Below are positions 24,287 through 35,689 of a stretch of DNA of 64,000 bases, in pieces. Numbering within the stretch: the first letter of the stretch is position 1; each line of letters starts with the position of its first letter. Source of the DNA: Eudorina sp. 2006-703-Eu-15 (lineage: Eukaryota; Chlorophyta; Chlorophyceae; Chlamydomonadales; Volvocaceae). A model generated the notes under the pieces. That model made no database searches and was not told the origin of the DNA. It was given only the letters and a program-made list of their open reading frames with translations. Location of the stretch: the NCBI GenBank assembly GCA_003117195.1, contig BDSI01000012.1, positions 1,567,928 through 1,631,927 of the forward strand, given 5' to 3'. The position numbers and the translations under genes were made by a program.

Positions 24287-27200
24287 TTATGCCGCCTCCT
24301 GCTCCAGCGGCTTGTGTTGCGGGCGCTGCATCCCCACCCCCGCCCCCGGCCCCGCCCCCGGTCCCGCCCGCATCACGCGCGCCAGCTCCTCAATGCGGAA
24401 GGGCTTCACCAGGAACGCCTCGATACCCGCCTCCCGGCAGCGGTCGTGGAGCGTCTGCGGTGGCAAGCAGGACGGGGTGGTGGGGCGGGATTGGGGCGGG
24501 CGCATTTCCGCAACAGCCATCGGCGGGCCCCGGGTGGGATGGGGATGGGGATGGGGATGGGGATGGGGATGGGGATGGGGATGGGGATGGGGATGGGGAT
24601 GGGGATGGGGATGGGGATGGGGATGGGGATGGGGATGGGGATGGGGATGGGGATGGGGATGGGGATGGGGATGGGGATGGGGATGGGGATGGGGATGGGG
24701 ATGGGGATGGGGATGGGGATGGGGATGGGGATAGGCAGACGGGGCCCGGGCGAGGCGGTGGGACAGCCCGGGCTGCGGCCCCTCCCACCTGCACGGTGTC
24801 AGCGGAGAGGGCGATGATGCGGGGGCGCTCCTCGGGCTTGTACGTCTCCTGGATGCGCCTGCTGGCCTCCAGGCCGTCCATCTCGGGCATGTGGATGTCC
24901 TGGGGGGGGGATGGGGACGGGGAGGGGGAGGAGGAGGGGGAGGAGGAGGGGGAGGAGGAGGGGGAGGGGGAGGGCGGCAGGGCCAGGGGCAGGCAGGGGC
25001 AGTGCAAGGGGCAGGAGAAGGGGAAGGCGGAACGAGGGCGGATGGATGGATGAGAAATTGGATGAGAATCGTGGTTTACAGGGACATGCTTGAGTAGGGC
25101 GGTGGCAGGCAGGCCGGGGGAGTAAGGGTCAGTTGGGCGGCCGTGCCGCCGGGGTCCGGTCGGATCGGGGAGTCGCTTCGGGGTCCGTGCCGCCGGCGGT
25201 ACGGCGAGGCACAGCGCCGGGGGCGGCACCTGTCTGCGCAGCCAAGGATACGTCAAGCGGTTCGCTGGTCTCGCCCTCCAGCTCTGGCAGCAGCGCAGCT
25301 CCCAAGGTGTCGACCAATTTCCCATCCGCCTTCCCCGCCTTCCCCTGCCCCCCCCTGCCCCCACCATGAGGATGAGGTCGTAGGTCTTCTTCTGCAGCGC
25401 CTGCAGCACCTGCACCCCGTTCTCCACCACATCAGGGGGCTGACAGCCGCGATAGATCTGCTGCAACACCTTGAGAACCACCTGCGTACCGGGGCGCGGC
25501 GGGGGGAGGGCGGGGGGCGGCGGCAGGGCGGCGGGGGGACGCAAGGCGGCGGGAGGTTTGAGGCCGTGGGTCGTACAGGTGTCCGGGGAAACCCTATGAG
25601 GGCGTCACAGGTACTGCAAGCACGGATGCACGCCCCCGCGGAGGGAAAGCCGCAGGGTGAGGCAGAGGCGGCCGGGGCCTTCCAGAGCCCCCCGAGCGAG
25701 ACCGGGGGCCGGTCGGCCGGCCGGCTGAGGAAGAGAGGAGCGGTACGACATGACAGCACCGACCCACGGGCCTCTGCGCTCATTGCCCCGGACCATGTTG
25801 CGCTCGGGCCGGGGGGAGAGGCTCCGGGGACGAGATAGAAAGAAAGAATGGTTTCCGCGCATTCCGTTGCGAAGTCAAGTTCATTTGTAGCGCCGCAAGG
25901 GGTACGGGTAACCCTCTTATCCAACTCCTATCCCAGCCCCCGCCACCGCAAGCCCTGCAGCATGAGGACGTCCGTGGGCGTGGCCCAAACCGCGCCTCGC
26001 CCCCTCCCTCCCTGCCTGCCTCCTCCGCCCCGGTCGGTGCCGCTTTGCCCCGACGCCGCTTGGGGCGCGGCCCGCTCACCTTCTGATTGACCTTGTTGTC
26101 CTCAGCGATCAGGATGCGCAGGTGCGGCTGGGGCGGCTGGGGCGGCTGGGACGGCTGGGACGGCTGGGGTGGGTCCTGGAAGCCGCTCGCCGAGGCCGAG
26201 CCCCGATCCGCGAATCCCCACAAGGAGGCGGAGGAGGCGGGGGCCGCTGATGGGGGTGCCGCTGCTGACGGCGGTGACGTCGTGGCCGCGGCCTCGGTGG
26301 CGGGGCCCAGCGCGGGAGGCAGTGCGGCGGGGTGCGCGCCGGGTGCGTGTGGGGGCATGGGCACCAGCGCGGCGGGGGGCAGCGGGGGGAGCTGCGACTG
26401 CAGCCCGGGGGCGCGGCAGCAGGACGGGCCGGCCGGGCCGGCGTCGTCGTCGGGCACCAGCGGCAGCTCTGCGGACAGTGAGGGCAGCACCGGGGAGGGA
26501 GGTGGGGAGGTGGGGAGGTGGCGGCGGGGGGTCTGGGGTCCGCGCGGGGTGGAGGGCATCACCGGGACCACACGTGGGGGTGGGGCGGCGGTCGACGCAG
26601 CGACGGCTGTGCAGCACCGCAGGCACCGCAGCCATTCGGCATCCCCCGCCCCTCACCGGCGTGCTCCGGTATGGGCGCGTGCTGCGGCTGCAGCTGCTGC
26701 CGGACGGCGGCGGAGGGCTTTACCCCCCCGGGCGGCCCAAGCCCGCTCCTGCCCGGCGGCCCGCCCGCCGCCGCCGCGCCTCGCATCATGACGGTCCTCT
26801 CAAGCGCCGAGTTGTCCAGGGAGGTCCGCCGGTTCATGCCCTCCCAGTCGGATCCCCGCTTCAGCCGCCAGGACTTGAGCGTCTGAGGGGGGCCGGGTGG
26901 GGTGCGGGGTGGGATGAGGGGGGCAGGCAGGGAGGCGGGATGATGGGCGGGTACGTGGGTCAGGTGCGGGGTGGGATGAGGGGGGCAGGCAGGGAGGCGG
27001 GATGATGGGCGGGTGCGTGGGTCAGGTGCGGGGTGGGGTGAGGGGGGCAGGCAGGGAGGCGGGATGATGGGCGGGTACGTGGGTCAGGTGCGGGGTGGGG
27101 TGAGCGGTGCACACATCCGGCGAGGGTTTGGGTGCGGGGGTGTGATCAGCACGTGCGAGGCGGGCGGCGGCCCGAAACCCGGGGCTCAGACCCAGATCCA

Positions 27201-30161
27201 GATCTACCTCCACACCTACCCCCGCACATCCCCACACCCTCACCAGCAAATTGTACTGCCACCGGCTCCCCGTCCCCATCCCCATCCCCATCCCCATCCC
27301 CATCCCCATCCCCATCCCGCCCAAATCGCACCGCATCCGCGCGCCCTCCGCCCACCGCCCCGTCCCACACCCCCGCGGCCCCAACACGGTGCGGTCCGTT
27401 GGACGCTGGACGGCCGCCCACCTGGATGGACTCGCTGGGGATGGGCGTGTTGCCCAGCTTGGGCGCGCTGCTGCCGTTCCACCTCAGCAGCGCCGTCGCC
27501 TTCACCAGCGCCGTCGCCAGCCGGCCGTGCCGCACCGGCACCGCCAGCGCCACCACCAGCGGCTGCAGCGCCGGCGGCAGCAGCTCCCGATCCCCCAGCG
27601 CCACCACCGGACGCCCCTTCCACCCCGCCTTGAGCGCGGGCACCAGCTTGTCCATCGATACAACTAAAATGTCGTACTGAGGCTGGTGAGGCAACGGCGG
27701 CGGCGGCGCCGCCGCCGCCAGGGCTGACTCGACGGCGGCGGGCGGGGAGATCGTGAGTGCGTCTTCCGATAGCCGCGGCACCGCCGAAGGCAGGAGGGGT
27801 AGGCCGCAGGCGTTGGCTTGCGCCGCCGCAAGGCCCAGCTGGCGGCAGCTGTTCCAGACCTGCGTCGACGTGGGCGCGTGGGAGACGTCGATGAGGATGG
27901 ACCGACCCACCAGAGCGGACCGCTCCTCGGCGATGTCGGCGGCGGCAGCGCTGCTGCCGCCGCCCCCGCCGCCGTAGTAACTCGCGGTGACGGTGCTGGT
28001 GCTAGCGCCGCCTCCGCTGACTCGGTGGTACGGCGGCGGCGTCGCCGTCGTCGCCGCCGCCGGCGCAGGAACGGCCGCCGCCGTCTCGGCTGCGACGATG
28101 ACCCCGTCGCCGGTAGCTTCCACGCCGCCCGCGGCCGCCGCCGCCGCCGCCGCCGCGGCGGCGGCGGCGAGATCGCTGTCGCCGGTGTCAATCGGGGAGC
28201 CATCAGGTAGCCACGGCGACGTCCGGAGCTCCCGTCCCCCGCGGCCGCTGCAGGAGCTGCCGCAGCTCCCGCTGCTGAGCCGTACAACGGCGGCGCCGCC
28301 GCCGCCGCCGCCGAAGGCGCCACACGCCGACGCCCCCCAGCGGCCCGCGCCGGGCGCGTCCAGCCCCAGCGCCGCCGCCGCCGCCGCGGCGCCGCTCGAG
28401 TTGTTGCACTCGTCCGTGGACGACCTGGGCGTGCAGTCGCTGGAGTTGGCGGGCGTGGACGCGACGCTTCGGCTGGGGGAGCAGGGCCAGGGGCCGTCCG
28501 CCGCCGCCGCCCACTCGGCCTGCAGCGTGAAGTGGAAGGTGGAGCCCTGCCCCAGTCGCGACTCCACCCAGATATCCCCCTGCATCAGCTGCGCCAGCCG
28601 CTTGGAGATCGCCAGGCCGAGGCCCGTGCCGCCGTACCGCCGGGACATGGTCTCGGAGCCCTGCCGAAAGTGCTGGAACAGCTTCCGGGCGGATTCATCG
28701 CCGATGCCGATGCCCGTGTCCGTCACGGAGATATGTACGACAGTCGCCTCGTCGTCGCCGTCGGTGGAGGCGGCGGTCGGCGGCGGCGCCGCCGCCGCCG
28801 CCGTCGCCCGCCAGCCGCCATCGTCGCCCGGCGCCGCCGCCGAGGCCGAGGCGGTGGCGCCGCCTCGTTCCACGCTCACGCGCACCACCACCTCGCCCCG
28901 CTCCGTGAACTTGACCGCATTGGACAGCAAGTTGGCCAACACCTGTCGGGGAGGGGGGGAAGCATACGGGACCGTTGGCCGCCACTGCGGCGGGACATGC
29001 GTCCCGGGACCTCTCCGCGGCCGATTCGGTCGGTCGGTGGGTCGGGTGCGTGCTGTGGTGTTCGTGCGACACGCTCCCACTCCCGATGATGCCTGCGGAT
29101 CCCCCCACCCCACGCCCGTGCCGCCACCACCACCACCACCACCACCACCACTGCCGCCGCCCCAATGGTGGCAAGCGCATTTGAATGTAATATACGTTGA
29201 CATGCATGGCCGCCTGCCCACCGCAGAGCCCACCACCTCGCCCACCTGTCGTATTCTGACGGGGTCCCCCAGCAGCGGCCTGGCCAGTGCTGCGTCCTCC
29301 AGCAGGTAGGCCAGCGCAAGGCCCTTCTTGGCGGCCTCCGCGGCCACCAGGTCCATGCACGCCTCCGTGGCCTGGCGGGAGGGGGCCAGGAGGGGGCCAC
29401 AGGGCGCAGGGGGCAGAGGAGGTATGGTAGGACATTGGTGGTAGGCATATCTAAGCTACGCTGCTGCTGCTGGTGAGGGCGGGAAGGGGTCGTGCTGGAC
29501 AAATGGTTTTCGTCTCATCCCGCCGCACCCACCGGCATCCACACATACACAGTCAACAGTATCACCGCCTATTCCGCTGGACTTCGCTTCTCGCGGCTCA
29601 GTTTTCCTTTACACAGACACAGTCACACACACGGACTGGGGCAGCGGCAGTTGCGTGGCACGCGGGCATCGCCGAGCTTCAGCTGTTGTGCTTTTCCCTT
29701 GCATGTCCATGCACTCCCGCCTTGCCTTGCCTGCCTGCCTACGAACAACAGCACACATCCACACACGGCATGCTGGGCCGGTGGTGGCGCGGCTCCCCTA
29801 GTTCCGCTGCTGGCTGTTGCACGTTTCAGTGCTGGTGAGCAGATTGGTAACCGGTTGCGGTCGGGCGGGTCTTGTCGGTCCCCAGACAGGTCCAACACAC
29901 GCGTTCACACACACGCACACCCCATCCCTAGCCACACACACACACACCTACTCAATAAACACACACGCACACCTGTCTGAGGCACATGGGCCGTCGCTGC
30001 AGCTCCAGCGAGCCGTGGTCGATCTTGGAGAAGTCCAGGATGTCGCCCAGCACCCCCAGCAGCGTGGAGCCGCTGTCAAGGATGGTCTCCGTCAGCTCGC
30101 GCTGCTCGGGGGTCAGCACGGACCCCAGCAGCAGCTGCGCGGTGGCGATCATGCCGTTGAG

Positions 30162-30194
<33 letters not shown>

Positions 30195-30760
30195 GAACTG
30201 CGACTTGGCCTCGGTGGCAGACTCGGCCGCCTCCTTGGCGCCTCGCAGTTGGGCCTCCGACTCCTTGCGAGCCAGCTGCGGGCGGGGCGGGGTGGGGGGC
30301 GGGGCGGGGCAGGGATGAGAGGGGCGGCGCGGGGCGGGGCGGGGCGCGGCGGGGTGGGTACAGGGATTTGGTGGCTCCGTTTTCTTTTACATATACACAC
30401 ACATAGTAATCTGTTTGCTTTCATCCTGTTTGCTTTCACCTTGTCTGGTTACTGTATTTTGTCTTGCTCCCTTCCACTTTGCCTCACAACTTGCTTCCTT
30501 CCGCGTTCCTGCATGATGGACGACCGACGCTGCTTCCGTGGGGGCCGTCACCATACATTCGTCATACATTTTACAGGTCGGTAACCAATCCGTTTGCGTG
30601 CGTCGTGCGTCTCCGTATTTAGTATTTGCGGTATGATTTGCCTTGCGGTGGTGGCGCGGCTGCCTTGTCCGCGCGCCTGCATATGGTAAGTTTTTCCTCG
30701 CAGGTTCTATGGTAAGTATATTGCCACCTGGGATCGGGCGGGCGGGCGGGTTGCAATTCT

Positions 30761-30796
<36 letters not shown>

Positions 30797-31822
30797 CCCC
30801 CCCCCCCCCCCCCCCCCCACCCCCCCCCCCCACCCCCCCCCCCCACCCCCCACCCCCCACCCCCCACCCACCACCCCACCCTACCTCCGCCCCCGGTGCC
30901 CCCACTCGTCGTCCCTCCGCCCGCCCCCTTCCTGCTCCTCCCTGCCACCCTGCTACCACCTGTCTTTCTCACCGCTGACTCCCGCCCGCGTGCCCCCCCG
31001 GCGCCTGTTCTTGCCCTTGCGCCTGTTGTTGCCCCTGCGCCGGTGGTCGCCCCCGCTGCCCCTGTTATTGCCCCCGGTTGCCCCCCTTGCCACCCACCCG
31101 CCGCCCAACTGCATCCCCGGCGCGCAGCATGCACTTGCGCGCTTGGGCTTCCGGCGTAGTGGGGAGCTCTGTGAGAGTCCGCACGCCGGCACCGCCGCAT
31201 CTGCGATTAGTTCTTTGCCCCTGCGCTGTGACGGCAGTTGACCGCGTTCGTACCCGGCGCATCACTGCAATTTCGGCACCCGCATCTTTGCGTTCCATTT
31301 GCTTTGCTCGTTTTTTTCCTTCTTACTAACAACTTTTAGGACCGTCGCGCTCACGTGTGTCCCTGTCTTGCCATCCGCCTTGCATGTCCTCCGACTTCGC
31401 TTCGATAACCACTGACGGTGCTGCTTCGCTTGGTGCTCCCGTTTCTGCATTCAGGTCAGTATCTTTTTCCTTCTGCACGGGCTGGGACGGTTGTGCCGGG
31501 CACTTGCTTGCTGTCGGCATTGCACGCGCTGTTGACGCATACGCCCTTGCTTTTGCTGCACCTTAGGATCAGTAGGTAGTTTAGTTGAGTTTCGACTGCA
31601 TTAGCCTACGGCGTCATAGCCGCTACTTCTGCTGGCGTAACAGCGCCCACCGGCGCTCGACAACGATACGGGGCGCCACGGCATCACGGACTACACCACC
31701 TTGGGACTACTTATGGTCGACATACTTCGCCCTGGCATATTGGTAACTCTGGTCTCGGTCTCAGTCGTCGGTTGCATTACTGGACACGGGTCTGTTTTTT
31801 CGCGGCTCAGCTTTTCTCTTTG

Positions 31823-31903
<81 letters not shown>

Positions 31904-34900
31904 GGGGCGCCCCGGCACCCACCAGCTCCGTGACGTCGTTCTGCACCCCGATGTACGCCACCAGCCGGCCGCCGTCGGGCGCCACCACCGGCTCCAGCCG
32001 CAGCTCGTTCCAGAAGCGCTCGCCGGCCTTGGTGTAGTTGAGCAGCTGCACCACCGCCGCGCGGCGCTGCGAGATGGCCTCGCGGATGGAGGCCACCGCC
32101 CCTGGGTCGGTGTCGGGGCCCTGCAGGAAGCGGCAGTTGCGGCCCAGCACCTGCGGGCAGCGAAAGGCCGGGCGGGGCGGGGCGGCGGCGTAGGATAGCC
32201 GTTGTGACGGCTGGTCTTGACGGGCTGGCCTGCCGGAGGGAGGTCCGTCGCTTCTCGCCCAACAGCGCCAAGCAGCCGGCGACCCCCCACACGGACAGCG
32301 TCACTTTCTCACACACAGCCGGCGAGCAAGGGCCACCCGCAGACGGCCCCCGGAGGCGCTGCGGCGCAGGAGCTGCAGTACCGGACGCGCCGCAGCACTT
32401 GATATGAGAGAGAGCTGCAACAGCAAACAGCAGCAGCCGCTACCCGCAGCGGCACCAACGCTGCCACGACGGATGCGCCCTGGACTGCAGCACCGCCCGC
32501 ACCCCTCCCCGCCACCACCTCCACCACCTCCAACCCCGCTGCACCTCACCGCTGAGCGCCGCCCCGCCGCAGCACTGCCCCGGCACCCAGCCAGCCAACA
32601 CGTGCCCGGCCGCCCGCCCCCCTTATCGTCAGTCAAGCCATCCCGAACCGCACCATGCCACCCCCAAGCGGTGCCACGGGGTCGCGATGCCGCACCAGGC
32701 CACCCTACCCATCCGCTGCCTCCCGCCCTGCGCGCCCCTCCGCCCCACCTCCTCCCGGCTGTAACCGGTCATGGCAAGGAAGGCCCGGTTGGTGTACACG
32801 ATCGGGTTGTCCGGCGCGGATGCATCCGTGATGGTGATACCCTCGCGCAGCGCATCCAGCGCCGCCAGCTGCAGCCCGCAGGCCCCGCAGCCGCCCGCCG
32901 CCAGCCCAGCTGACACGGCCCCCAGGAGGGCAGATGCGCGGTCGGACAGCGGCGGCCGCGGCTGCGGCTGCGGCTGTGGTTGCAGCGGTTCAGGGGGGGC
33001 GAGCGCGGGTTGAGGTTGGGGTTGAGGTTGGGGTTGCGGCGCCGATGCAGGCTGCAGCTGCGGGGCCGGCTGGGAGCGCGGTGTGGTTGGTTGCGGCGCC
33101 GCTGCGGGGGTGAATGGGCTGGAGCTGGGAGTCGGGAGCTCGGGCGTCGCTGCGCTGTGCCACACAGCCGAGGCGAAGTGCTGCTGCTGCTGCTGTTGTT
33201 GTTGTTGTTGTTGTGGTGGTGGTGGTGGTTGTGGTAATAACTGTTGTTGCGGGTGTCCATGCTGTTGCTCATACAGCTGTTGCTGCAGCTGCATCACTTT
33301 CTGCTGCAGTTGCTTATGAGCGGTCGCGTCGTTAAAAATCACCAGGAAACGCTGCTGCTGCCGATGCTGCTGTTGATCGCGCAGTGCCGTCCGGCTCTGT
33401 CGCTGTTCTGCCTGTTGTTGTTGTTGTTGTTGCTGCTGCTGCTCCTGTTCCTGTTTCTGTTCCTGTGCATGTTGGTGCTGCTGCCCATTAGGGTGACATT
33501 GCTGTGCCTGTTGCTGCTCCTGCTCTTGTTGCTGTTCCTGATGCTGTTGCTCCGCATGCTGTGGACGTCCTAATGCCCCAGTACCATGGTGCTGGTGCTG
33601 GTGTTGGTATTGGTGCTGCTCGTATTGTCGGGGTGCATCCGCCGATGGGTGTGACGGCTGGGAGGCGCCCCAGGGTGATGGCGGCTGCAGCTCGCCCCCG
33701 CTCATTGCCCCCCGCTCCGCCTCCCCGTCCGCCAGGCCCTCGTCCTGCTGCAGCTGCTGCAGCCGCAGTCGCCGCTCACTCCTCTCCTGGCAGCACCGAC
33801 GCGCCCATTCGTGCGAATCCGAGCGCGCGTCGAACGCCCGCTGAACCCCCTCCCTGGCGCCGCCGGACGGCACCTGCTCTGCCCCGCTGGGATGCCCGAG
33901 CCGGCTGAGCTCCCGCCTCGGGTGCGTTCCCAAATGCTGCTGCTGCTGCTGCTGTTGCTGCGGCTGTTGACCTGTGACCGCAGCCGGACCTTGCGTTGAC
34001 TGTTGCTGCTTTGGGTTTCCTTCATCCGTTTGTTGTTGATGCCGCTGCTGCTGCCGTTGCTGCGGACAGCACCCACGTTGCTGCACCTCAAAATATTGTT
34101 GTTGATGTTGTTGTTGTTGTTGTTGTTGTTGTTGTGGTGGTGGTGGTGGTGGTGGTGGTGATGGTGGTGTTGGTTCTTGCTGTTGCCGGCGTCGCTGATG
34201 TTGCTGCTGCTGCTGCCGCAAATCGTCCGAGCTCCGAAACCCTTCCGACACCTTGGCTACCTGCCCAGCCGCGCATTCACAACCCTCTGTGCCTGTTGCG
34301 ATGCCGCCGCCCCCAGCGCCGCTACCAGCGCCTGAAATCCCCCCGCCGCCGCCCCGCTGTACACCCACGCTGCTGCCCCCATCCACGACCCGTGTGATCC
34401 TCTCCGCGCCGCCACCGCTGCCACCGTTTCCGCCGCCACAGTCTCCCACTCTGCGCCCCAATGAGGCGTCGGCCCGCCGCCTGCAGCAGCTGCTGCTACC
34501 CGGCGGTGCGCCCGCGTGCCGCCAGCCCGCCCCCGCCCCCGTCCCCGCCCCCGTCGCAGGAGGCAGGACCGCCGAGGGCTCTGGGCAGCCCAGCTCCAGG
34601 GGGGACAGAGAGACGTTGCACCAGAGGCGCCGGCCGGAGCTGTGGTAGACGGGCAACTCCAGGGAGGAGGGCGTTCGTGACGTCAGCGCCGCACGGACGA
34701 GCCGCCAGCCCTGGCTGAATGAAGGCTGGGGGTCGTCCCTCTGATCCGCCTGCCCCCGCTCAAGCCCTGCAACAGCGACCGTGTCGCCGCCGCCGCATCC
34801 CCTAGCGCCACCATTTTTGCTACTGCTGCTGCTGCTACTGCCGCCAACGGGTACCGCATCGGGCGGCGGCTGCAGCAGCAACTCCAAGCCTCTGCTGCCC

Positions 34901-35686
34901 AGCTGTTGACGGCTGTGGCCGCACAATTGCGACAGCGCGTCATTGCTGTACAGAACCTGCGCCAGCCGGGTCTCGGCAGCGATGGGCTGCGCAGCGATGG
35001 GCGACTGCGGCAGCGGCGGCGATGCAGCCGCCACCGGCATGGCGCCGTCCATGTCCGCAACAGCCGCCGCCGCCGCTGCTGCCGGACCCGGCAAGAGCGC
35101 CGGCGCATCGGCGGCTGGGCCACCCGGCAGTACGGCATATGCCGACCAGCCGTACCGTTCTGCCGGATCCAACCCGCCATCGCTGGCGGTGCTGCTGGTG
35201 CTGCCTCTGCTGGCGCCAACGGCCGGGGTGCTGCCGGGGGCTGCGGTGCTGTGGTGTGCGGGCGAGCGGGGCTCCGGTAAGGGGGCCGCAGGGCAGGGCA
35301 GGCAAACGACACATAGGGGCTGCGGACTGGCGCCGAAGAAGGCTTCCAGGGGGCCAAAGACTGGGTCGCGCCCGCCGGGTTCCATAGCTGTGGCGGACGT
35401 CTCCCAGGCGGCGGCCGCCGTCGCGGGGGTGTCCGATGCGCAGCCGCTTTCTATGCCGCTCAGGTTGGTGACGCCGCTGTCGCTGCGACCGCTGCTGCTG
35501 CTGCCCTCGGGATGCAAGAAGGACTGCGGCAGCTCGCCTTGCAGCGACGCGTGCTCCTGCAGTCGGGTTGCGCGGCGTACAAAGTGAAAGTGCGGGAGGA
35601 TTGTTGAGTGGGCATGGGAACCGTGGAGCGTTGCGGGTGAAACGGCTGGTATTAACCTGAATGTCGTACTGGCGCTCCGGATACAT
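24287..35686 (-). CDS. LOV-domain hybrid histidine kinase (PAS-LOV-HisKA-HATPase-REC)
   Basis: A putative blue-light receptor kinase of 2008 residues. Eleven exons, all in phase: 35686-35657, 35556-32749, 32150-31923, 30275-29973, 29371-29246, 28942-27422, 26882-26657, 26468-26080, 25481-25365, 24899-24789, 24454-24287. Domains in order: a PAS-like domain split by long Ser/Gln/Gly inserts (from about residue 83, ending [17 protein letters not shown]); a LOV domain (about 906-1022) with the flavin-binding motif GRNCRFLQG (Cys 952), [13 protein letters not shown] and the conserved Gln in YIGVQND; HisKA with [11 protein letters not shown] (His 1055); HATPase with [16 protein letters not shown] and [10 protein letters not shown]; a pseudo-receiver; and a C-terminal receiver with [20 protein letters not shown] (Asp 1917), ALSADT and VKPF (Lys 1970). 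All catalytic residues are present. The start ATG follows an in-frame stop, but an upstream exon cannot be excluded. LOV histidine kinases are known in chlorophyte algae. Confidence 0.9.
24541..24732. repeat. (GGGGAT)32 array in the last kinase intron
   Basis: Thirty-two perfect hexamers occupy most of the intron between exons 10 and 11 of the LOV kinase. In the transcript (minus strand) the repeat reads AUCCCC. The G-rich plus strand could form G-quadruplexes. Confidence 0.95.
26902..27149. repeat. 62-base minisatellite in a kinase intron
   Basis: Copies begin at 26902, 26964, 27026 and 27088 (GTGCGGGGTGGGATGAGGGG and onward), with few differences. The array lies in the intron between exons 6 and 7 of the LOV kinase. 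The last copy is partial. Confidence 0.85.
27272..27320. repeat. (CCCCAT)n array in a kinase intron
   Basis: About seven hexamers on the plus strand, so GGGGAU in the kinase transcript. This is the complement of the array in the last intron of the same gene. Confidence 0.9.
30762..30893. repeat. (CA)n followed by a long C tract
   Basis: About 16 CA units to 30794, then almost 100 bases of C broken by a few A. The tract lies in the intron between the LOV exon and the HisKA exon. Such tracts are prone to assembly errors. Confidence 0.9.
31826..31901. repeat. (CA)38 microsatellite next to the LOV exon donor
   Basis: A perfect CA run of about 76 bases. In the kinase transcript it is a GU run starting about 20 bases after the 5' splice site of the LOV exon that ends at 31923. 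Confidence 0.95.
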
Positions 35687-35689
35687 GGG

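Noticed and set aside
23779..25053. Long plus-strand frame of 424 codons with a Gly-Asp repeat
   Set aside because: It is antisense to the last kinase exons and owes its length to the GGGGAT array, which has no stop in any frame.
27987..29309. Plus-strand frame of 440 codons
   Set aside because: It is antisense to the HATPase exon, whose motifs are unmistakable. High GC creates long antisense frames.
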